Shown: piece by piece, positions 6,370 through 14,094 of the stretch
Layout: each line of letters begins with the position of its first letter
Position numbering within the stretch: position 1 is the stretch's first letter
DNA from: Caproiciproducens sp. CPB-2
Lineage (GTDB): Bacteria > Bacillota > Clostridia > Oscillospirales > Acutalibacteraceae
Reading direction: 5' to 3'
DNA length: 64,000 nt
Assembly: GCF_036287215.1 (NCBI RefSeq)
Contig: NZ_CP142860.1
Coordinates: 620,001-684,000, forward strand
Program-made: the position numbers and the translations under genes
The notes under the pieces: model-generated
What the model was told of the DNA's origin: nothing
The model's database searches: none
What the model saw: the letters and a program-made list of their open reading frames with translations, nothing else

Positions 6370-7514
6370 TTGATCCAATCAAGTATCACTTCCGCGGCAA
6401 GTCCGATATTTCCGAGCTGGCAGTGGCTCCCTGCATTTTCTTTTGCGGTAAACATTCGCGCCGTCAAAGAGCGCACGTTTGTCAGAGCGGAGATCTGTTC
6501 GGTTAACTGGTGAACGGGCACATAATGATCGTCCTGTCCTGCGAGCAGAAGAACATCCTGTGTAATGAGCGGCGAAATCTCCGCTGTGTTATAGGACAGG
6601 GTCTTGTGGAGGAAATCATAAGGGGAGTCGCTCCCCATCACGTGCATCCCTTGCCTGATCCCCCACTCCACTACAAGACTTTTTTTCATCATCAGGTCGA
6701 CGGCTGTATTGATTTCCAAACGCCTGCCATGCAGGACGGCGTATCGTGCTTTTTCACGTAAGGAATCATCCATCTGGCGCAGCAGTACTTCAAAGAAGTC
6801 CGCAAGAACATCGAAGGCAATCACTCTTTTTACCCTTTTCTCGTAAGCGGCGGCCCTCAGAGCCAGGCAGCCGCCAAGGGACACACCAATCAGGGTGACA
6901 TCATTGAGTTTGAAATAATCAAGGAGGGTATGGACTGGTTTTTCCCATTCGGGAATCATCGGCATGTTGCATTCTTCCAGCACTGTCCCCTGGCCGGGGC
7001 CATCGAAGGCAATCGTATCATAACCGGCGTCTTTCAAAACCAGAAGCATGCGCATGAACTCTTCAATGTAACCGTCAAACCCGTTGCACACGACGACAGT
7101 CCCTTGGGGGGATGGAGGCGTAAAACGATAGACTGAGAGATAACCGCTGTTATAAGGAATCCGGTATTGCTGATCATCTGTAATGCCATAATAAGCATTG
7201 TTCAGTGAAAGAAACCGGTGGCGCAGTTCCTGTTTCTGTGCATTGCTTTCCGGGACAAAAAACTCGGCTCCACGGAAATACGGGGCGGCTTTCAGCTTTT
7301 CGTCCCGGTCCAGCGCCTGATTGCCAAGGCGCGTAAATGATGCGATCAGATCTTCGTAAGAACGGATAGACGGACTTGCGGCCTGCATTTCCTCCCGCAT
7401 CGTTTCGTCGTTTGACCAGTTGTAAAACCGGTTCATTTGAAAATTGACGCTTACATCCGGATGCATCTGAAAAAGTCCAACAGGAAAATCTTTAGTCGTC
7501 CATTTTTTATCCAT
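6306..7514 (-). CDS. Alpha/beta hydrolase (FrsA/esterase-like)
   Basis: 402 residues, cytoplasmic. An N-terminal helical cap of about 140 residues precedes a hydrolase core opening with VVVCNGFDGYIEE. The nucleophile elbow is GVSLGG (Ser near 213), the acid is in LLLAGQDDHYVP and the histidine in GSHCQLGN. This layout fits the FrsA / 2,6-dihydroxypseudooxynicotine hydrolase-like esterases, which act on small esters or C-C bonds. The natural substrate is not evident. It is divergent from a TetR regulator across 150 bases holding an inverted repeat, so it is probably that regulator's target. Confidence 0.8.
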   Translation of the reverse strand: MDKKWTTKDFPVGLFQMHPDVSVNFQMNRFYNWSNDETMREEMQAASPSIRSYEDLIASFTRLGNQALDRDEKLKAAPYFRGAEFFVPESNAQKQELRHRFLSLNNAYYGITDDQQYRIPYNSGYLSVYRFTPPSPQGTVVVCNGFDGYIEEFMRMLLVLKDAGYDTIAFDGPGQGTVLEECNMPMIPEWEKPVHTLLDYFKLNDVTLIGVSLGGCLALRAAAYEKRVKRVIAFDVLADFFEVLLRQMDDSLREKARYAVLHGRRLEINTAVDLMMKKSLVVEWGIRQGMHVMGSDSPYDFLHKTLSYNTAEISPLITQDVLLLAGQDDHYVPVHQLTEQISALTNVRSLTARMFTAKENAGSHCQLGNIGLAAEVILDWINQTAPADGLKPAPAISTIFPA

Positions 7515-7547
7515 AATATCGGCCTCCTTTAGAATTTTACATCCAAA

Positions 7548-7606
7548 GTATAAGCGTTAAATCGGGTCGCCGCAATGATTGATCCGTATGCAAATGTAGC
7601 TTATAC
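7548..7606. promoter_or_regulatory. Inverted repeat between the hydrolase and TetR genes
   Basis: GTATAAGC (7548-7555) and GCTTATAC (7599-7606) are exact complements in the divergent promoter region. They could be paired half-sites for the adjacent TetR-type regulator, or elements of the two promoters. Confidence 0.45.
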
Positions 7607-7663
7607 GATATACAGGCAGAAAGTGTAGATTCAGATAAAAGATGATAGACAGGTGGTATGAAA

Positions 7664-8362
7664 ATGTCCAGTGAACAGGATCTGCGTGTGATGAAAACCC
7701 TGACGTTTATAAGAAACTCCTTTATAGAGCTGATGGATGAAAAGGGGTTCCGCAATCTTACCGTAAATGATATTGCAGACAAAGCAAGGATCAGCCGTTC
7801 CACTTTTTACCTGCATTATGCCGATAAGTATGAACTGCTGAATAAAGTGACGGATGAAGCAATCTCATCCATATTGAGCCTGGTGGAGCCTGAAGAGCAT
7901 ATTGTCCACGGAAGTCTGAATTACGATGGCTTTCGGGAAAATCTGAATGCTATCTTTCATTCGATTGAAAAAGATTCTTTGCTTTATAAACTCATTTTAA
8001 ATGATAACGAACATTTGGGGTTTTGCAGAAAGTGCGAAGATGTTCTGAAAACTAAGTTGGAAGAAAGTTTTGAAGGAGAAATTCAGGTTTCGAGAGATTT
8101 GTTCTTTGAGTTGATGGCCTCTTTCTATATTTCGTTGGCAAGATGGTGGCTGAATCACGACATGAAGTACTCACCGTCGTTTTTGGCGAAAGAGATGGTG
8201 AATTTTCTGACCGTCGTGCCATGCAACCTGATCGGGGTTACCACAGAAGATTCCGGCCCTCCAAATATTTCGGCGCAGGCTGCAGGAGATAAGACGGATG
8301 TGGACAGGAGAACGAAGCCGCAGAATGGAACGGCGGGTAAAATGGTCATCGATTCAAAATAA
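7664..8362 (+). CDS. TetR/AcrR family transcriptional regulator
   Basis: 232 residues from ATG 7664, seven bases after AGGTGG; the in-frame ATG at 7658 sits too close to that site. The N-terminal HTH reads FRNLTVNDIADKARISRSTFYLHYADKYELL, a standard TetR recognition region. The C-terminal part resembles the TetR_C_8 type found in DhaS-like regulators of Firmicutes. A hydrophilic 35-residue tail is unusual. Probably controls itself and the divergent hydrolase; the inducer is unknown. Confidence 0.88.
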   Translation: MSSEQDLRVMKTLTFIRNSFIELMDEKGFRNLTVNDIADKARISRSTFYLHYADKYELLNKVTDEAISSILSLVEPEEHIVHGSLNYDGFRENLNAIFHSIEKDSLLYKLILNDNEHLGFCRKCEDVLKTKLEESFEGEIQVSRDLFFELMASFYISLARWWLNHDMKYSPSFLAKEMVNFLTVVPCNLIGVTTEDSGPPNISAQAAGDKTDVDRRTKPQNGTAGKMVIDSK

Positions 8363-8395
8363 AAACGGAACCGGAAGGAAAAGGTGGTTAGTGTA

Positions 8396-8926
8396 ATGAA
8401 AAAGGCTTTGATTGTCGTGGACTATCAAAAGGATTTTGTCAACGGAAGCCTCGGATTTCCAAAAGCGGAAACACTTGACGAGGCGATCGCCGCCAAAATT
8501 CGGGAATACCGCTCTTCCGGCGGCGACATCATCGTTACGCTGGATACTCATGCGGAAAATTATCTGGAAACCCAGGAAGGCAAAAATCTTCCTGTGGTCC
8601 ATTGTGTCCGCGGAACAGGTGGATGGGACCTGTTCGGTGAAACGGCAAAGCAGATTCGGGAAACGGACCGGAATTTTGAAAAGGGAACTTTCGGTTCGCT
8701 GGCGCTGGCGGAATATCTGAAAGAACAGGGGTATGAGCAGGTTGAACTGGTCGGCGTGGTGTCCAACATCTGTGTGATTTCCAACGCCGTGCTGGCAAAG
8801 GCGGCCCTTCCCGAATCACTGATTGTAGTGGATGCCGCTTGTACGGGGAGCAGCGATGATGCGATGAATGAAAAAGCCCTGGACGTGATGGATGGCCTTC
8901 AGATCAAGATTATCAACCGCCGGTAA
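8396..8926 (+). CDS. Nicotinamidase-like cysteine hydrolase (isochorismatase fold)
   Basis: 176 residues from ATG 8396 with AAGGTGG upstream. The catalytic triad of the family is visible: Asp9 in VVDYQKDFV, Lys96 in FEKGTFGS, and Cys126 in VSNICV. Asp50, His52 and His69 (DTHAE, VVHC) would bind the metal as in PncA. It therefore most likely deamidates nicotinamide to nicotinate in NAD salvage, though other amide substrates are possible in this family. It follows the TetR gene by 33 bases and may be co-transcribed with it. Confidence 0.8.
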   Translation: MKKALIVVDYQKDFVNGSLGFPKAETLDEAIAAKIREYRSSGGDIIVTLDTHAENYLETQEGKNLPVVHCVRGTGGWDLFGETAKQIRETDRNFEKGTFGSLALAEYLKEQGYEQVELVGVVSNICVISNAVLAKAALPESLIVVDAACTGSSDDAMNEKALDVMDGLQIKIINRR

Positions 8927-9063
8927 GCAACATTTCGGTCGGACCTTCTATTAGCCATATGTTTTGAAACAGGTAAGGGAGTAAAACACTGCTAAACTCC
9001 AATTGCCTGTCAGGATATGCAGCTGCGGCTGCTTTTCCCTTATGATCTTTAAAACAGTTATGG

Positions 9064-9120
9064 TTGACAGCATATCTTGGATATGATATACTGTGAACGT
9101 TGTTAGCTAACAGCGTTCAC
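9064..9120 (+). promoter_or_regulatory. Promoter and operator of the TetR gene at 9133
   Basis: TTGACA (9064-9069), a 17-base spacer, then TATACT (9087-9092). Directly after is a nested palindrome: outer arms GTGAACG (9093-9099) and CGTTCAC (9114-9120), inner TGTTAGCTAACA (9101-9112). The GTTAGC/GCTAAC half-sites recur upstream of the ABC transporter at 9776-9791, pointing to autoregulation and control of the exporter by the same repressor. Confidence 0.8.
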
Positions 9121-9132
9121 AAGGAGAGAATT

Positions 9133-9747
9133 ATGCCGAAAAGCAAAACGGAAAGCTACCCTAAAATTATTTTGGCTGCGAAAGAAGAGTTTTTGAAAAA
9201 GGGCTTTGAGCAGGCATCCCTGCGGGACATTGCTGCCAAGGCCGGCATGAGTGCCGCAGGACTCTACCGCCATTTTGCCGATAAGGAAGCGCTGTTTGCC
9301 GCTTTGGTGAACCCGCTGCTTAATCAGCTTGATGGGGTCTACGACTCTATCCGGAAGCGGGACTATGAATATCTGAAAACCGGTTCTCTGGACGAAATGT
9401 GGAGAGACAGTGCGGAAATCCGTTATTTTCTGGATCTGATTTACGGCCATTTTGAGGAATTCAAGCTTTTACTCTGCTGTTCTTCCGGGACAAAATACGA
9501 AAATTTCATTCACGACTTTGTAGTGCTTGAACAAAAAGAAACGCTGGAATACATGGAAACCGCCCGGAAGAAGGGAATTCCCGTCCGTGAAATAGAGCCG
9601 CGGGAACTGCATCTTTTGCTCAGCGCTTATGCCACCGCGATTTTTGAAGTAGTTGTGCATGATTTTTCGAAAGAAGAAGCTGCGCATTATCTTTTAACGC
9701 TGCAGGCATTTTTCTATCCCGGCTGGCGGGCTGTTCTGGGGCTGTAA
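9133..9747 (+). CDS. TetR/AcrR regulator of the adjacent ABC exporter
   Basis: 204 residues from ATG 9133, with AAGGAG seven bases upstream. The DNA-binding domain reads ASLRDIAAKAGMSAAGLYRHFADKEALFAAL, a textbook TetR HTH. The C-terminal ligand-binding domain has no recognisable subgroup. A palindrome covers the region just downstream of its own promoter, and a related one precedes the transporter gene that starts 62 bases after its stop. It probably represses both until a ligand, perhaps an exported compound, binds. Confidence 0.9.
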   Translation: MPKSKTESYPKIILAAKEEFLKKGFEQASLRDIAAKAGMSAAGLYRHFADKEALFAALVNPLLNQLDGVYDSIRKRDYEYLKTGSLDEMWRDSAEIRYFLDLIYGHFEEFKLLLCCSSGTKYENFIHDFVVLEQKETLEYMETARKKGIPVREIEPRELHLLLSAYATAIFEVVVHDFSKEEAAHYLLTLQAFFYPGWRAVLGL

Positions 9748-9775
9748 TCCGCAGCCCCATTTCTTTTACATATCG

Positions 9776-9791
9776 GTTAGCAACAGCTAAC
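9776..9791 (+). promoter_or_regulatory. TetR operator upstream of the ABC exporter
   Basis: GTTAGC (9776-9781), four-base spacer, GCTAAC (9786-9791), immediately followed by a TATACT-like -10 (9792-9797) and GGAGG (9798-9802). It shares half-sites with the palindrome at 9101-9112. Confidence 0.7.
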
Positions 9792-9808
9792 TATACTGGA
9801 GGTGCTAC

Positions 9809-11575
9809 ATGAACGAAAAACAGGAAAACCCAATCAGATACCTCTTCCGGTTTGTGGGAGAGGAAAAAGGAAAGATGACAATCTCCGTAATCCTGGCAAC
9901 CCTGGGGGAATTGTTCGGGATGCTGCCGTTTCTGGCGGCGGCTATGCTCGCCAACGAGGTGTACGCCGGAACGGCAACCGTAAAAAGTGCGTTGCTGTGG
10001 GCGGGAGGCGCCGCGTTGGGGATTATGATGCGCACATTTCTATGCACCAGATCTTCGGCAAAAAGCCACCGCATTGCGTTCACTATTTTAAGGAATATCC
10101 GTCGTTCCATTGCCGATAAGATGCGCCGTGTACCGCTTGGTGTTATGCTGGAGACTCCGTCCGGCGTTTACAAGACCCTGATGGTTGACAACGTGGGCAA
10201 GCTGGAGGACTCCATCGCCCACATCATCCCGGAAACGCCCTCGCAGGTTGCGGCAATGGCGTCCTGTCTGATTTTGATTTTTGTGCTGGACTGGCGGATG
10301 GGGCTTGCATCCCTTATCACCCTGCCGCTTTCCGTCCCTTTCATTTTCGGAATGATGCGCGGATATGGTGAAAAGATGAAAACATACCTGCGCTCCGGCA
10401 ACGAGATGAATGCGGCGCTGGTGGAATATGTGGGCGGCATTCAGGTAATCAAGGCTTTTGGAAGAACCGGGGCTTCGTTTGGAAAATTTTCCGATGCGGT
10501 GGACTTTTTCCACGACAGCACGCTGGACTGGTGGCGTCAGTGCTGGTTCTGGATGGCGGTGGTCAAGGCGATTCTCCCTTCTACGCTGTTGGGAAGCCTG
10601 CCGGTCGGCGCTCTGCTGTATATGCACGGCGAGATTACGCTGCCGGTTTTCATTGCCTGCATTGTAATCCCCATCGGCTTTATCGCGCCGTTCATGAAGC
10701 TGGCCTTCGGCAGTGAACAGCTGACCACCATCGCGGCGAACCTGAAGCCGATCCGGGAGTTCTTTGCCACATCGGAGCAGACGCGCCCCGAAGAGCGCGT
10801 GACGCTTCGCGACAACTCCTATTCGTTTGAAAATGTCTCCTTTTCCTATGACGCTTCCAAGGAAGTGCTGCACGGCGTCTCGTTCCGGACACAGCCCGGA
10901 ACGATGACCGCGATCGTAGGGCCCTCCGGTTCGGGAAAATCCACCATTGCCAAGCTGATGGCTGGATTTTGGGACGCTACGGGCGGTACGGTGCGCTACG
11001 GCGGCAAGGATATTCAGGAAATTCCGTTTGACCAGATGATGGAGGAAATCGGCTATGTGGCGCAGGATAATTTCCTGTTTGATAAATCCATCCGGGAAAA
11101 TATCCGCATCGGCAATCCGAAGGCTTCCGATGCGGAAGTGGAGGCTGCGGCAAAAGCGGCCAACTGCCACAATTTTATTTTGCAGCTCCCGCATGGCTAC
11201 GATACGCGGGCCGGGGATGCGGGGGACCGCCTCTCCGGCGGGGAACGCCAGCGTATTACCATTGCGCGGGCGATGCTGAAAAAATCCTCCGTGGTCATTT
11301 TAGACGAAGCCACCGCCTATGCCGATCCGGAAAGCGAAGCTCAGATTCAGCAGGCTGTGGGGCGGCTGGTACGGGGGAAAACGCTGATCGTGGTAGCGCA
11401 CCGGCTGTCCACCATCCGAAACGCCCATCAGATCCTGGTTGTGGACCGAGGAAAGATTGTAGGACGGGGGACGCAGTCCGAGCTTCTCCAGAATTGCCCG
11501 CTGTACAAAACCATGTGGGAAGAACATATCGGCGCTGCGGATTTCACGCAGGAGAGGAGCGAGGCGTTATGCTGA
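9809..11575 (+). CDS. ABC transporter, fused permease/ATPase subunit 1
   Basis: 588 residues. Residues 1-320 form a six-helix exporter membrane domain; residues 335-570 are the nucleotide-binding domain. Walker A is GPSGSGKST, the signature LSGGERQ, Walker B VVILDEATAYAD and the switch His lies in VVAHRLST. It most resembles the IrtAB/YbtPQ branch of half-transporters, which pair as heterodimers and move siderophores or lipophilic compounds. The tyrosine where most exporters have Ser-Ala after the Walker B Glu-Ala-Thr is mildly unusual. Its stop overlaps the partner gene by seven bases. Confidence 0.9.
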   Translation: MNEKQENPIRYLFRFVGEEKGKMTISVILATLGELFGMLPFLAAAMLANEVYAGTATVKSALLWAGGAALGIMMRTFLCTRSSAKSHRIAFTILRNIRRSIADKMRRVPLGVMLETPSGVYKTLMVDNVGKLEDSIAHIIPETPSQVAAMASCLILIFVLDWRMGLASLITLPLSVPFIFGMMRGYGEKMKTYLRSGNEMNAALVEYVGGIQVIKAFGRTGASFGKFSDAVDFFHDSTLDWWRQCWFWMAVVKAILPSTLLGSLPVGALLYMHGEITLPVFIACIVIPIGFIAPFMKLAFGSEQLTTIAANLKPIREFFATSEQTRPEERVTLRDNSYSFENVSFSYDASKEVLHGVSFRTQPGTMTAIVGPSGSGKSTIAKLMAGFWDATGGTVRYGGKDIQEIPFDQMMEEIGYVAQDNFLFDKSIRENIRIGNPKASDAEVEAAAKAANCHNFILQLPHGYDTRAGDAGDRLSGGERQRITIARAMLKKSSVVILDEATAYADPESEAQIQQAVGRLVRGKTLIVVAHRLSTIRNAHQILVVDRGKIVGRGTQSELLQNCPLYKTMWEEHIGAADFTQERSEALC

Positions 11576-13296
11576 ACATGATCAAACGGATTCTTAAAAT
11601 TTCCGGCCGCCATCAGTCAAAAATTCTACTGGGCATCTTCCTGAACTTTTTAAAAAGCGTCTCCATGGCCATGATGCTGTTTGCCGTTTACGTGGTCGTG
11701 GATCACCTGAACGCATTGACTCCGCGGGTAATCTGGACCGCGGTGGGAATTCTGCTGGGGAGCGTTGCGGGACGGTTCCTGTTCCAGTGGCTGATGGATA
11801 TCTGCATGAGCGCCAAAGGCTTTGACATGTTCCGGGATTACCGTCTGGCGATTGGAGAACGGATGCGCAAGGCCCCTTTGGGTTATTTCTCCGAGCAGCG
11901 CCTCGGCAGCATCCAGACGGTGCTGACTTCCACGGTAACGGAGCTGGAGCAGTATTCCATGCTGGCCGTCACCGACCTGACCGGCGGGGTTCTCATGACG
12001 CTGGTGATGATGATATTCTTCCTGTTTTACAACCCGATCTTTGCGCTGGTAACGCTGGCGGGACTCTGCGTCGGCATGCTGGTACTGCACATCATTCAGT
12101 CCGTAGCCAGCAAACAGACGCCCAGAGTCCTGGCGGCACAGGAAAACATGACCACACAGGTGCTGGAATATGTGCGCGGCATATCGGTGCTGCGCGCCTT
12201 TTCCCAAGCGGATGGAAGCGAGGGCGCGGTATATGAGTCCTTTGACCGCAAACGTCAGGCCGACCTGGACCAGGAATACGCGTCCCTCCCTCTTCTGAAA
12301 ATTTATCAGGCGGTCTACAAAGTGACCGGCTGTGCGCTGATGTTCACGGCAGCCGCCTTATATCTGGCGGGCAGCATCACACTGACCTACTGCCTGATGT
12401 TTATTGTCAGCGCCTTCCTGGTCTACTCCGAAATGGAACAGATGGGCGACGGTGCGTTTCTTGCCCGGAAAATCACTACCGAATTGAACCGTCTGGAAGC
12501 TGTAACTGACATGCCGGAGATGGATAACAGTATACAGGTTTTGAAACCGCAAAACTTTGATATCGAACTTCGGAACGTCTCCTTCGGTTACGACGACCGC
12601 CGGATCATAAACGATGTTTCTTTGAAGGTTCCGCAGGGAACCACCTGCGCCATCGTTGGGCCGTCCGGCTCCGGAAAGACGACCCTGTGCAATCTGATTG
12701 CGAGATTCTGGGATGTGCAGGAGGGACAGGTATTGGTCGGCGGTCAGAGCGTAAAAGGCTATACGGTTGACAGCCTGATACGGTACATCAGCATGGTATT
12801 CCAGAACGTGTATTTATTCCACGATACCATCGAGAACAACATCCGCTTCGGCAATCCGGACGCTACCCACGAGCAAGTGTTGGAAGCGGCCGGACGCGCC
12901 CGGTGCCATGAGTTTATTTCCGCCCTGCCGCAGGGCTATGATACAATGGTCGGGGAAGGCGGTTCCACTTTGTCCGGCGGCGAAAAGCAGAGAATCTCCA
13001 TAGCGCGTGCAATTCTGAAGGATGCTCCCATTATCATTCTGGATGAGGTCACCTCCAGCGTGGACCCGGAAAACGAATTCCAACTGCTGGCCGCGATCCG
13101 GGAGCTCACGAAAGGGAAAACTTTGATTTCCATTGCTCACCGGCTGACTACCGTGCGGGATGCGGATCAGATTCTGGTGGTGGAAGACGGACGGATTACC
13201 CAGCGCGGAACGCATACCGAACTGATGGCGCAGGAAGGCACCTACCGGAAATTCCTGAAAATGCGGTCGGAAGCAATCGGATGGGAGCTGGCCTGA
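11569..13296 (+). CDS. ABC transporter, fused permease/ATPase subunit 2
   Basis: 575 residues from ATG 11569; longer in-frame starts lie inside subunit 1 and are rejected. GAGGAG sits about ten bases upstream. Six membrane helices occupy residues 15-310. The ATPase domain has Walker A GPSGSGKTT, signature LSGGEKQR, Walker B IIILDEVTSSVDPE and the switch HRLTT. It pairs with subunit 1 as a heterodimeric type IV exporter. The TetR operator upstream implies induction by a toxic or signalling substrate. Direction and substrate are not visible in sequence. Confidence 0.9.
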   Translation: MLNMIKRILKISGRHQSKILLGIFLNFLKSVSMAMMLFAVYVVVDHLNALTPRVIWTAVGILLGSVAGRFLFQWLMDICMSAKGFDMFRDYRLAIGERMRKAPLGYFSEQRLGSIQTVLTSTVTELEQYSMLAVTDLTGGVLMTLVMMIFFLFYNPIFALVTLAGLCVGMLVLHIIQSVASKQTPRVLAAQENMTTQVLEYVRGISVLRAFSQADGSEGAVYESFDRKRQADLDQEYASLPLLKIYQAVYKVTGCALMFTAAALYLAGSITLTYCLMFIVSAFLVYSEMEQMGDGAFLARKITTELNRLEAVTDMPEMDNSIQVLKPQNFDIELRNVSFGYDDRRIINDVSLKVPQGTTCAIVGPSGSGKTTLCNLIARFWDVQEGQVLVGGQSVKGYTVDSLIRYISMVFQNVYLFHDTIENNIRFGNPDATHEQVLEAAGRARCHEFISALPQGYDTMVGEGGSTLSGGEKQRISIARAILKDAPIIILDEVTSSVDPENEFQLLAAIRELTKGKTLISIAHRLTTVRDADQILVVEDGRITQRGTHTELMAQEGTYRKFLKMRSEAIGWELA

Positions 13297-13382
13297 GACC
13301 CAGTATTTTTCGGCTCTTGCTTTACGGCAGGAGCCGGTTTTTTGCGTTTCTTTCTGTCTATCCGGGATTCCTAATAACCATA

Positions 13383-13412
13383 TTGACAAGCCACTAATGA
13401 CTTGAATATTAT
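13383..13412 (+). promoter_or_regulatory. Promoter of the 66-residue protein gene
   Basis: TTGACA (13383-13388), an 18-base spacer and TATTAT (13407-13412). It is followed by GGAGG (13431-13435) seven bases before TTG 13443. Confidence 0.65.
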
Positions 13413-13442
13413 GTATTAATCTTTCATGAAGGAGGTATTGCA

Positions 13443-13643
13443 TTGAGCCTGAATCGTTATGTCAATGACGATTTTGATGCCGTCGAATCAGCATCAGATC
13501 GCGGCAACTGTAACGACAGCTGTGATAGCGGAAGTGCGAAAGCGTTGAAACGAATCCTTTCCTTACTGGATGATTTGAACAGTCAGGACTTGCGCATATT
13601 AGACGATATCATTGAGCGTCTGGTTTGCAGCCGCAAAAAATAA
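13443..13643 (+). CDS. Small hypothetical protein
   Basis: Sixty-six residues from TTG 13443, chosen because GGAGG lies seven bases upstream and a strong promoter precedes it. The N-terminal 30 residues are acidic and serine-rich, with two nearby cysteines (NCNDSCDSG). The C-terminal half is a predicted helical hairpin (ALKRILSLLDDLNSQDLRILDDIIERLV) ending in CSRKK. Not a recognised family. It is monocistronic and its own promoter argues that it is expressed. Confidence 0.65.
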   Translation: MSLNRYVNDDFDAVESASDRGNCNDSCDSGSAKALKRILSLLDDLNSQDLRILDDIIERLVCSRKK

Positions 13644-13744
13644 ATATAGTCATTGTCTACTCCTAAGGATATAAATATTTGTCCCTGGTTTATCTGCCGC
13701 TCCTTAACCGGAGCGGCTTCGTGTATGTGAAAACCCCACGTTAG

Positions 13745-13950
13745 ATCGTCGGCGCGGTTGGTGTGAACGGTGTGACCGAGATTCTCGCGGCACGCCAGTT
13801 GATTGCAATCCCTGCGGTCGGTCTTATGAAACATACATACCCCGGATACTGGTGTTACATCACGCCTACTCTCCGCGACGTAGAGGCAGTGTATGCGGCG
13901 GGAGCTGAAATTGTCGCGGTTGATGCGTGCAAGCTGCCAAAGCCCGGAAA
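13745..13950 (+). pseudogene. nanE: Fragment of a second nanE (ManNAc-6-phosphate 2-epimerase) gene
   Basis: About 67 codons in one frame read GAVGVNGVTEI, IPAVGLMKHTYPG, CYITPTLRDVEAVYAAGAEIVAVDA. These align with the central strands of NanE, matching the intact copy at 33349 at GLPVIGIVKRNY, YITPTKKEIEEL and CEMIALDA. An in-frame stop precedes it, the start and N-terminal strands are missing, and it runs into unrelated sequence after KPGN. The sequence differs clearly from the intact local NanE, so it is a decayed separate gene rather than a recent duplicate. Confidence 0.7.
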
Positions 13951-13986
13951 CGTGTCGGCCTTCTCACAGCTTCAATACGGTGTGTC

Positions 13987-14090
13987 CGCGGAACGCGGGT
14001 AGAGGATGCAAGCATCTGAATTCCCGATGGTCCACCAAAATAAAAGAGCACCCGCTGAGGGTGCTCTTTTATTTTGCCATGGGGGTGAGA
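13987..14090 (+). repeat. tRNA-end/hairpin repeat element, copy B
   Basis: It has the same parts in the same order as the element at 4.7 kb: the box CGCGGAACGCGGGT (13987-14000), a degraded tRNA-Lys 3' end (GAATTCCCGATGGTCCACCA, 14018-14037), a 17-bp hairpin (14037-14053 with 14059-14075), and GCCATGGGGGTGAGAA (14076-14091). The hairpin differs from copy A1 at several positions, and the differences are matched on both arms so the stem stays perfect. Confidence 0.7.
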
Positions 14091-14094
14091 ATCC

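Noticed and set aside
10088..11194. 368-codon minus-strand frame inside the ABC exporter gene
   Set aside because: Complement of the ABC coding sequence; no start signal and no recognisable protein features.
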